A stretch of DNA of 28,055 nt from an uncultured Oscillibacter sp. (lineage in GTDB: Bacteria > Bacillota > Clostridia > Oscillospirales > Oscillospiraceae): assembly GCA_900544105.1 (NCBI GenBank), contig UQUC01000019.1, positions 1-28,055 of the forward strand, written 5' to 3'. The position numbers and the translations under genes were made by a program. Positions 16,643 through 23,486 of the stretch are shown here, piece after piece. The notes under the pieces were generated by a model that ran no database searches, was not told where the DNA came from, and saw only the letters and a list, made by a program, of their open reading frames with translations. The stretch's first letter is position 1, and each line of letters begins with the position of its first letter.

Positions 16643-17284
16643 TTAATCCCGCACCACGGTGACAAGGGTCTCTAAAATCAGCTTGATATCATAGCTGACG
16701 CAGGCGCGGGGAATGTATTCCAGATCCAAAGCCAGCTTTGCCGGCATGATCTCCTCAATATAAGTACGGTTAGGGTCGTCGCTGGCGGTCAAAAGCTCAT
16801 TCTCGTTGCGATAACGGATCGAGGCCAGCCCTGTGATACCGGGTCGCAACAACAACACCTGCCGCTGCTCCGGGGTGTACAGATCAGTATACTCCCGCAC
16901 CTCCGGCCGGGGGCCGACAAAGCTCATGTCCCCTTTCAGAACATTCCACAGCTGAGGCAGCTCGTCCAGCTTCGCTTTCCGGAGGACCCGGCCCACGGGG
17001 GTAATGCGGCTATCGCCGCTGGTAGAAATTTTTAAGCCGGCGTTGTCCTTCCGCATAGAGCGGAATTTATAAATGGTAAAGGGTACACCGTCCTTCCCCA
17101 CCCGCTCCTGCCGGAACAGGACGCCGCCGGGTGAGGTCAAACCCACCAGCAGGGCGCACACCAGCAGCACCGGACTCAAAACCAGCAGTCCCAGCGCCGC
17201 GCAGACGATATCGAACGCCCGCTTGCGCAGAAGCCGTCCCCCAGACGGCAGCCGGACGGAGGTCTGCTGTTCCAGCACCGGCAT
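16643..17284 (-). CDS. Initiating sugar transferase (PglC/WcaJ C-terminal type, Und-P phosphoglycosyltransferase)
   Basis: The 213-residue protein is a small monotopic phosphoglycosyltransferase: a hydrophobic N-terminal membrane segment (about 24-50), the YKFRSM motif (72-77), and KLDELPQLWNVLKGDM followed by SFVGPRPE (105-128). The DE pair in LDELPQ is the catalytic dyad of the family. It transfers sugar-1-phosphate from a UDP-sugar to undecaprenyl phosphate. The small size and adjacency to PglE- and PglF-type genes suggest that the first sugar is a bacillosamine-type 4-amino-4,6-dideoxy sugar. The start is the ATG at 17284, which overlaps the aminotransferase TAA by one base and has AAGGAG 8-9 bases upstream; the longer frame from 17311 is not needed. 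Confidence 0.88.
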   Translation of the reverse strand: MPVLEQQTSVRLPSGGRLLRKRAFDIVCAALGLLVLSPVLLVCALLVGLTSPGGVLFRQERVGKDGVPFTIYKFRSMRKDNAGLKISTSGDSRITPVGRVLRKAKLDELPQLWNVLKGDMSFVGPRPEVREYTDLYTPEQRQVLLLRPGITGLASIRYRNENELLTASDDPNRTYIEEIMPAKLALDLEYIPRACVSYDIKLILETLVTVVRD

Positions 17285-18474
17285 TACAGGCACTCCTTCA
17301 GGCACGCGCACACGTAGTCGATGTCTTCATCGGAGAGCAGCGTGTGCAGGGGCAGGGTGATCTCATTTTCAAACTGGGCGTAGGCGTTGGGGTAATCCTC
17401 CATGCGGAAGCCCAGATTTTTGTAGGCCGTCAGCAGGGGCAGAGGTTTATAGTGGACGTTGCAGGCAACGCCCCGCTCCGCCATCCGGGTAATGACTGCG
17501 GAACGGGTCTCATGGGTCTTGCCCGGCAGCCGGGCCAGGTACAAGTGACAGTCGGAGGTCATGTCCGGCCGCAGATGGGCGGGGCGAAGCACCTCCTGGG
17601 GGAGCTGGGCGTCATACCGGCGCACCATGTCATAGCGCCGGGCCAGCAGCTCCGGATAGCGCCGCAGCTGCACCAGCCCCAGCGCCGCCATGATATCCGT
17701 CATATTGCACTTATAAAGCGGGGCCACCACGTCGTATTCCCAGGCCCCCAGCTTCGTTTTGGCCAGGGCGTCCTTGCTCTGGCCGTGAAGGCTCATGAGC
17801 ATATATTCCTTGTACAGCGCGTCACCGTCCAGACCAAGATCGTCCCGCCAGACAGCGGCGCCGCCCTCAGCGGTGGTGAGGTTCTTTACCGCGTGGAAGG
17901 AAAAGCTGGTGAAGTCCGCGATGCTGCCGGAGCGCTTCCCCTTCCGGACAGCGCCGAAGCTGTGAGCGCCGTCGGCCACTACGGCCACCCGGCCAATCTG
18001 CTTTTGGATAGCGTTAGCGGGGTGGAACAGGGCCTTCTTCTCCTCCACAATGGAGAAAATGCGGTCATAGTCGCAGACCATGCCGCCGATGTCCACAGGA
18101 ATGACCGCCTTGGTCTTTTCCGTAATGGCGGCAGACAATGCGTCGTAGTCCATCTCAAAGGAATCCTTCGCCGTGTCCACCAGCACCAGCTTCGCGCCCA
18201 CATGGACAACGGGGCTGGCGGAGGCGGTATACGTATAGGCGGAGGTGATGACCTCATCCCCGGGGCCGATGCCCAGCGCCCGGAGGGTCAGTTCCAGCGC
18301 CGCCGTAGCGCTGTTCAGGCACGCGGCATGACGAACCCCGCAGTAGGCCGCGATCTGCCGTTCAAACTCCTTGGTACGGGGGCCGGTGGTGATCCAGCCG
18401 GAGCGCAGGGCCTCCGCTACCTCTTCGATTTCCGCCTGGGTGATGTCCGGCGGGGAAAAGGGAATTGTTCGCAT
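17284..18474 (-). CDS. PglE-type UDP-4-keto-6-deoxy-sugar aminotransferase (DegT family)
   Basis: The 396-residue PLP enzyme starts MRTIPFSPPDITQAEIEEV and has GWITTGPRTKEFE (26-38), CLNSATAALELTLRALG, and the PLP-binding Lys at about 197 in FSFHAVKNLTTAEGGA. The WITTGP start and HAVKN motif are typical of PglE/PseC-like enzymes that aminate C4 of UDP-4-keto-6-deoxy-HexNAc. The 4,6-dehydratase that would make that substrate is the gene immediately upstream (12 bases). The product would be a UDP-4-amino-4,6-dideoxy-N-acetylhexosamine, the precursor of bacillosamine-type sugars. AAAGGAAG lies before the ATG. The exact sugar stereochemistry (PglE versus PseC type) is inferred from the PglF-like partner. 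Confidence 0.85.
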   Translation of the reverse strand: MRTIPFSPPDITQAEIEEVAEALRSGWITTGPRTKEFERQIAAYCGVRHAACLNSATAALELTLRALGIGPGDEVITSAYTYTASASPVVHVGAKLVLVDTAKDSFEMDYDALSAAITEKTKAVIPVDIGGMVCDYDRIFSIVEEKKALFHPANAIQKQIGRVAVVADGAHSFGAVRKGKRSGSIADFTSFSFHAVKNLTTAEGGAAVWRDDLGLDGDALYKEYMLMSLHGQSKDALAKTKLGAWEYDVVAPLYKCNMTDIMAALGLVQLRRYPELLARRYDMVRRYDAQLPQEVLRPAHLRPDMTSDCHLYLARLPGKTHETRSAVITRMAERGVACNVHYKPLPLLTAYKNLGFRMEDYPNAYAQFENEITLPLHTLLSDEDIDYVCACLKECL

Positions 18475-18486
18475 AGATGCTTCCTT

Positions 18487-20391
18487 TCAGCCGCTTACGG
18501 CGGCGTTCTGTTCCGGAATTTCCACGGTGTCGCCCTGGCGGGCGTTGACCTCCTCTGGCTCGTGGAAGGTGGGCACCACCCGGTGCAACACCTCCCGGAT
18601 ACAGGAAACGTCTTCCGTCCGCATGGTCTTGTCCAGGGCGTCCCGCAAAAGGGCCAGCTTCCGCTCCAGCTCCTCCGGCGTGATGGGGGGCTGATGCTCC
18701 ACGAAGATCATGCCGTTAACCGTCTTTTCCAGGTCACGGCTGGCTACCAGCAGCTCCTCATAGAGCTTCTCGCCGGGACGCAGGCCGGTTTCCACAATGT
18801 CAATATCCCGGTAAGGCTCGTAGCCGGACAGGCGGATCATGTTCTCCGCCAGCTCCAGAATCTTCACCGGGCGGCCCATGTCCAGCACGAACAGCTCGTT
18901 CTGCTTGGCCATGGCCCCCGCCTCCAGCACCAGCTGGGCGGCTTCGGGGATTGTCATGAAATAACGGATGATGCGCTTATCCGTCACGGTGACGGGACCG
19001 CCCGCCGCGATCTGGCGGCGGAACAGAGGAACCACGGAGCCGTTGGAGCCCAACACATTGCCGAAGCGCACCGCGGCGAAGGTTGTCGCGGAGCACCCGG
19101 CCATGGATTGTACCACCATTTCGCACAGGCGCTTGCTGGCGCCCATGACGGAGGTGGGGTTCACGGCCTTATCCGTGGAGATCAGGATGAATTTTTTGAC
19201 GCCGTGGGCGTCTGCCGCCCGGACGGTGTTCAGCGTGCCGAACACATTGTTGCGGATGGCCTCCTGGGGACTGGTCTCCATCAGGGGAACATGCTTATGG
19301 GCGGCGGCGTGGAACACCACATCGGGCTTGTAGGTGTCAAACAGCAGTTCCAGCCGCCGGGGGTCCCGGACGGAGCCAATCTCCACACTGAGGGGCAACT
19401 CTCTGCCGTACTGGTACAGCAGTTCCTGCTGGATGTCGTAGGCGTTGTTTTCGTAAATGTCGAAGATCACCAGCCGCTTGGGATGGTGCTTGACGATCTG
19501 GCGGCACAGTTCGCTGCCGATGGAGCCGCCGCCACCCGTCACTAGCACGGTACGGTCAGTCAACAGACCATCCACAGCGGTATTATCTAACTGAATCGCA
19601 TCCCGCCCCAGCAGATCCTCGATTTTCACCTCTCGCAACTGGGTACGAATGGGCTTCTGGTCGATCAGCTCCAAAGTGCTGGGCAGCGTGGAAACTCTGA
19701 TGCTCCGATCCGCCAACTGCCGCAGGATCTCCTTGCGATGGAGGTCATCCATGGAGGGGATTGCGAAGATGGCCTCGTGAATATCCATGGCCCGCATCCG
19801 GGGCAAAGCCTGGTCAATAAATCCGCTGACCGGCACCCCCCGGATGCGCTTATTGACCTTGGCAGGGTCATCGTCAAAAAAGCACTGGACGTGATATCGG
19901 CTGTTGGGGTTGTGCTGCAATTCATCCAGCAGCTGCACACCTGCCGCGCCAGCGCCAATAACGGCCACGGGTACAGCTCCCGGCTGATCTCGCTGGATGC
20001 TGAAGGTCCGGTACATCCGGTAGCCGAACCGCACGGCCAGCATCTCCAGCACCCACAGGCTTGCAATGGCCGCCAGTAGGACGAAAGAAATGCTCTCATG
20101 AAGTAAGGCACGGCTAAAGATCTCATAGGCACCGAAGCCGCAGATGGCCGCGCACAGCAGCGCCAGGTATTCCCGGCTCTCGGCGTAACGCCACAAGCTG
20201 TCGTAGGTCCGGAACAAAAGCTGGGCCACGACCGTACACCCATACAGCAGCAGCACGTTCTTCGGAAAACTGCCTCTGGCTCCCACCTCAGTATAGGGCA
20301 GGAGCACCGTGATGAACTTGTAGCCTGCCACTGCCACCGCGAACAAAAAGGCATCGCAGAGGAACAACAGTTGTTTCCGAAAACGGCTCAT
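18487..20391 (-). CDS. Membrane-bound UDP-GlcNAc 4,6-dehydratase (PglF/CapD/WbpM type)
   Basis: The 634-residue protein has four N-terminal membrane segments (about 8-128), a first Rossmann domain (VIGAGAAGVQLL, about 144-155) and a C-terminal SDR domain with TGGGGSIGSE (285-294), HAAAHKHVPLME (361-372) and STDKAVNPTSVMGASK (405-420). A Met at about 416 replaces the usual SDR Tyr before GASK, a feature of the PglF/WbpM/CapD group. These enzymes convert UDP-GlcNAc to the 4-keto-6-deoxy sugar. Size and layout match the family. It begins 37 bases after the large Wzy gene, with AAGGAG 7 bases before the ATG. Confidence 0.92.
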   Translation of the reverse strand: MSRFRKQLLFLCDAFLFAVAVAGYKFITVLLPYTEVGARGSFPKNVLLLYGCTVVAQLLFRTYDSLWRYAESREYLALLCAAICGFGAYEIFSRALLHESISFVLLAAIASLWVLEMLAVRFGYRMYRTFSIQRDQPGAVPVAVIGAGAAGVQLLDELQHNPNSRYHVQCFFDDDPAKVNKRIRGVPVSGFIDQALPRMRAMDIHEAIFAIPSMDDLHRKEILRQLADRSIRVSTLPSTLELIDQKPIRTQLREVKIEDLLGRDAIQLDNTAVDGLLTDRTVLVTGGGGSIGSELCRQIVKHHPKRLVIFDIYENNAYDIQQELLYQYGRELPLSVEIGSVRDPRRLELLFDTYKPDVVFHAAAHKHVPLMETSPQEAIRNNVFGTLNTVRAADAHGVKKFILISTDKAVNPTSVMGASKRLCEMVVQSMAGCSATTFAAVRFGNVLGSNGSVVPLFRRQIAAGGPVTVTDKRIIRYFMTIPEAAQLVLEAGAMAKQNELFVLDMGRPVKILELAENMIRLSGYEPYRDIDIVETGLRPGEKLYEELLVASRDLEKTVNGMIFVEHQPPITPEELERKLALLRDALDKTMRTEDVSCIREVLHRVVPTFHEPEEVNARQGDTVEIPEQNAAVSG

Positions 20392-20428
20392 ACGGATACT
20401 CCTTCACCGGCAGACCGGTGTCTTTTAC

Positions 20429-22987
20429 TTATTTGGCAACTCCATCCGCCTCAGCTTCTCCGCTCTGGGCCATCAGGGATAGCACGGTGTAAGCGTCCTG
20501 ACCGGATATGCCCTGTTCATTTACGGAACGGCACAGCGCCAAGAACGATTGATTCGTTTCATTCAGCTCCACCGTTTCCAGGCGTCCCTCGGCATTCATA
20601 GCGTCCAGGGCGTCTCCCAGCTCCAGCACACCGGAGAGGAAAGCGTCCATATTCTCCGCGCCCATGGCGGACAGGACCTCCTGGCGGTAGAAATCCATCT
20701 GGAGGTTCCATCCGTCGGGGCTGGAGCGCACCTGACAGATGCCCTCCCTGGAGCAGGCGAACAGCTCGTCCCACTCCTGACGGGGCAAGTAATAATACCG
20801 GGCCAGTGCGCTGTCATTTTCATAGGTGCCGGAGGCCCGCAGCTGCTCTACATATTTCAGCATATCGCCGTTGTAAGCGCGGTCATCCAACTGCACGGCG
20901 TTGGCAACATAATTACGCTGGTAAAAGTCGTGGTCAAACACGTTGCCCCGGACACAGCCGCGGAGAAAGTCCAGATACTCACAGACGTCGCTGGTCTGGA
21001 ACTGCTCCGCCTTCCGGTCCGTCATGCGGGCGCTTTCCAGCAGGCCGCCGAACGCAGCCAAATACAAAACGTATCCAACTGCTAAAATAATACTCGCAGC
21101 TTTTGACTTCTTTCTGATTTTCGCCGTATCACCATCGATCAATGGCTGGGCATACAGTAAAATTGGTACCACCAGCAACGCATAGGCAAAGCACTTGAAG
21201 CCCCGGACGGAGAAGTTGATCTCCATGAGGCTGTGGAGGTTCATCATGACCCACGCCGCCAGCAATGCGGCGGCCAGACCATCCTTTTCCTTCCGGACGG
21301 CTTGCAGGCACAGCCACGCCGCGCCCAGCACAAAGGTCAGCGCGAACACAGTCCCTACCAGCCCGGTGTCGGCCATGGTTTGCAGCAGGTGGTTGTGAGC
21401 GTATTTGGACTCGTACTGGAAGGACTGCACAGAGCGGGTCAGGTTTTCCGTGGAACCGAGGCCGTGGCCCATAAGCGGAGCCTTTGCGAACAAAGAAACC
21501 GTATCCTTTACATACGTCTGTCTCATAAAGGTACTGTTGCCGCCCAACAAGCGGTCATTCAGCAGACGTGACGAAATTGCATCCGGAAGCCACGGATAGC
21601 TCAACGTGATCTCTGTCCCATTACTCGCCGTCAGGCTCCGCAGGGTTTCGCCGGCGTTGCCGGTGAGCCGGATATGCACCTCAACGGCATCCTCCGGAAC
21701 TGTAAATACGCACTGAGACAGCGATCCAGTATAGAGCGTGGTACCGTTGCTGTGATATCGTTCCAGCCGGCTCTGAGAATAAACCAGGACCTCCGGATCT
21801 CCGTCCACATCCCCGGTCAGCGTCACCTCTCCGGAAATACCATCATGCAAAATGTAGGTAACCGAGTCGCCATCCGCCGCAAAGGTATAAGGACCAGTAT
21901 GCAGAAACACAGCCGCACAGACAGCCACAGCCGCCACACAGAGTGCGCCCACAGCGGCCAGCGCCGCCTTCTTATGGGCGGAGAGCAGCGGTTCCAATCT
22001 CCGGCCGGCCAGAACGTCCAACGCCCAGAGCACCACACCGCTCAGCAGGCACAGTGCCACCGCCGTTTCGTCACCGCGGGTCACCATGGAGGACGCGGGG
22101 GTCGCAGCGGCGACCATAGCCACCGCCGTTTCCACCAGCAGGAGGAACAGCCCCACCCGGTTCGCCCGCTCCATCAGCAGCCAAACGAGGCACGCCGCGG
22201 CAAAGCACAGCAGAGCACCGCGGCTGCCGGTGAGCAGCAGGCTCACGGCGTTGACGCCCGCCAGCAGGGACGCGGCCAAACGCCGCCAGACGCAGGTCGA
22301 ATTTTGTAGAAGATACAGCGCCATGAACAGCGCTAAGGAAAACAGGCACGCTGTCACATTGGCGTCATTATAGATACCGTTGACACGGGCGCTGGCATAC
22401 GCCGGCAAAGCGCTGGTATAATCCATTCCCAATGCGCCCATCAGGGAATTGAAGGGGTCGAACAAGATCCTGCCGCAGCTCATATCCAGCGAGACGAGCG
22501 CAACGACCGACGACACAGCAGCGAAGCCCCACAGCAGACCGTGGACGTGCCGCCGGTCATACCGGGCCAACAGAATCACCGCCAGAGAAAACGCGGCCAG
22601 GAACTTGTAAAACTCCTTCAAGCCGCTGGCTCCGAAGGGAGAATAGATGGCCGCCGCGCCATACAGGATGGCGAAAGCCAGCAGGCCCAGCACAGGCACG
22701 CACAGCCGTTGCCGAAAACGGAGCAACGGCTTTTTACCAAGCAGGCTCAAAAAGGCCAGCGCACAGAGGATCATACTCACGGTGCCCGTCTGGACGGTCA
22801 TGGCGAGAAAGAGCAGAACGGAATAGAGAACCACCATGAGGGTATCCTTCCGGGAAAACACGCTCTCTCCGCAGCAGCCCTGCTGAGGGGCGGCGGGAAC
22901 GGGGGTCTTTTCCTTGTTTTCAGCCGGGGCGGACTGCTGGGCCGCCGGGACGGAAATGTTGTCTTTTCTTGATTTTTTCGCGCTCAA
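20429..22987 (-). CDS. Large Wzy/O-antigen-ligase-family protein with an embedded extracytoplasmic domain (polymerase 2)
   Basis: This 852-residue protein is the first gene of the operon. A Lys/Pro/Ala-rich cytoplasmic tail (1-45) precedes about 10 membrane segments. LTGSRG (252-257) and GHGLGSTEN with AHNHLLQTMADTGLVG (507-545) are the O-antigen-ligase/Wzy_C signatures, with conserved His residues in the second. Between them, residues about 366-465 are rich in beta-strand patterns, like a small sandwich domain in the large outer loop. After the last membrane segment (about 640-655) comes a roughly 190-residue hydrophilic tail. The start is a TTG at 22987: AGGAGG lies 8 bases upstream, and the next in-frame ATG would remove the tail. 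The family polymerises or ligates lipid-linked glycans. Confidence 0.82.
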   Translation of the reverse strand: MSAKKSRKDNISVPAAQQSAPAENKEKTPVPAAPQQGCCGESVFSRKDTLMVVLYSVLLFLAMTVQTGTVSMILCALAFLSLLGKKPLLRFRQRLCVPVLGLLAFAILYGAAAIYSPFGASGLKEFYKFLAAFSLAVILLARYDRRHVHGLLWGFAAVSSVVALVSLDMSCGRILFDPFNSLMGALGMDYTSALPAYASARVNGIYNDANVTACLFSLALFMALYLLQNSTCVWRRLAASLLAGVNAVSLLLTGSRGALLCFAAACLVWLLMERANRVGLFLLLVETAVAMVAAATPASSMVTRGDETAVALCLLSGVVLWALDVLAGRRLEPLLSAHKKAALAAVGALCVAAVAVCAAVFLHTGPYTFAADGDSVTYILHDGISGEVTLTGDVDGDPEVLVYSQSRLERYHSNGTTLYTGSLSQCVFTVPEDAVEVHIRLTGNAGETLRSLTASNGTEITLSYPWLPDAISSRLLNDRLLGGNSTFMRQTYVKDTVSLFAKAPLMGHGLGSTENLTRSVQSFQYESKYAHNHLLQTMADTGLVGTVFALTFVLGAAWLCLQAVRKEKDGLAAALLAAWVMMNLHSLMEINFSVRGFKCFAYALLVVPILLYAQPLIDGDTAKIRKKSKAASIILAVGYVLYLAAFGGLLESARMTDRKAEQFQTSDVCEYLDFLRGCVRGNVFDHDFYQRNYVANAVQLDDRAYNGDMLKYVEQLRASGTYENDSALARYYYLPRQEWDELFACSREGICQVRSSPDGWNLQMDFYRQEVLSAMGAENMDAFLSGVLELGDALDAMNAEGRLETVELNETNQSFLALCRSVNEQGISGQDAYTVLSLMAQSGEAEADGVAK

Positions 22988-22995
22988 AGCAAAAG

Positions 22996-23175
22996 CCTCC
23001 TACATGAGAGTTCACGGTCAAAAGCGGGGCATACCCGCTAAAAAGGCGGTTTGTTACAACCGCCGCTCTGTTCTAAAATTATGATCCCGGGCAGGCGGGG
23101 AATGTTCAAAATCAGGCGGGGCGCTTCCCCGCGGATGGAAACGGAAACAGGCGCAAGGCCCATTTGGTCATAGAT
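22996..23175 (-). promoter_or_regulatory. Long structured leader of the polysaccharide operon (possible attenuator)
   Basis: Between the predicted transcription start near 23175 and the first gene there are about 190 bases with three GC-rich stems: GCGGGG/CCCCGC (23116-23132), GGCGGTT/AACCGCC followed by five U (23040-23064), and AGCGGG/CCCGCT (23023-23039) followed by a short U run. The 9-base repeat caggcgggg (23092-23100 and 23113-23121, plus strand) gives CCGCC copies in the RNA that could pair with the GGCGG arm of the terminator stem, an alternative fold. This is what a regulated leader would look like, for example with processive antitermination. No known riboswitch is recognised, and no regulator gene is visible nearby. 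Confidence 0.5.
23040..23064 (-). terminator. Terminator-like hairpin within the operon leader
   Basis: On the minus strand GGCGGTTGTAACAAACCGCC forms a 7-base-pair GC-rich stem immediately followed by TTTTTA. It lies between the predicted operon promoter and the first gene, so it would stop transcription early unless it is read through or remodelled. Confidence 0.6.
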
Positions 23176-23182
23176 ATTGTTC

Positions 23183-23211
23183 ATTATAGTCCTATGTGCC
23201 TGAAAATACAA
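23183..23211 (-). promoter_or_regulatory. Predicted sigma-A promoter of the polysaccharide operon
   Basis: On the minus strand TTGTAT (23206-23211) and a perfect TATAAT (23183-23188) are separated by exactly 17 bases. The predicted start lies near 23175, upstream of the structured leader. The -35 box matches the consensus in only its first three bases, so activation by another factor is possible. Confidence 0.65.
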
Positions 23212-23242
23212 GCTTTTTAAAGGTTTTTCCCGATTTTATGCG

Positions 23243-23270
23243 GTTATAAAAGCACGCCGAAAACCAGCAA
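23243..23270 (-). promoter_or_regulatory. Possible second upstream promoter
   Basis: On the minus strand TTGCTG (23265-23270) and TATAAC (23243-23248) are 16 bases apart. This is weaker than the promoter 60 bases downstream. The rest of the gap between here and the terminator at 23411 shows no gene and no other clear signal. Confidence 0.3.
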
Positions 23271-23410
23271 CTATCATGCGCGCCGCGCAAGAGGGACAGA
23301 GAGAAACCGAAATCGGACGTGACCCGGTAAAAAGTGGAAGTGATCGAAACGCGGCAAGAGTATACACGAACTGCGCGAACTGAGTGCCGCGCTTCACGGC
23401 GAAAGCATAT

Positions 23411-23438
23411 AAAAGCCCCCGGACCGAAGTCCGGGGGC
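23411..23438 (-). terminator. Intrinsic terminator of the SLH gene
   Basis: On the minus strand GCCCCCGGAC and GTCCGGGGGC pair perfectly around a TTCG tetraloop and are followed by TTTTA. It begins about 48 bases after the SLH stop codon and separates that gene from the polysaccharide operon. Confidence 0.92.
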
Positions 23439-23486
23439 AGTTGTACCTACTTTGTTGTAGTTACAGAGAGGAAGCAATCAAGTTGA

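Noticed and set aside
17131..19545. Plus-strand open frame of about 804 codons
   Set aside because: It is antisense to the sugar transferase, aminotransferase and dehydratase genes; its His-, Gly- and Val-rich translation is typical of a shadow frame.
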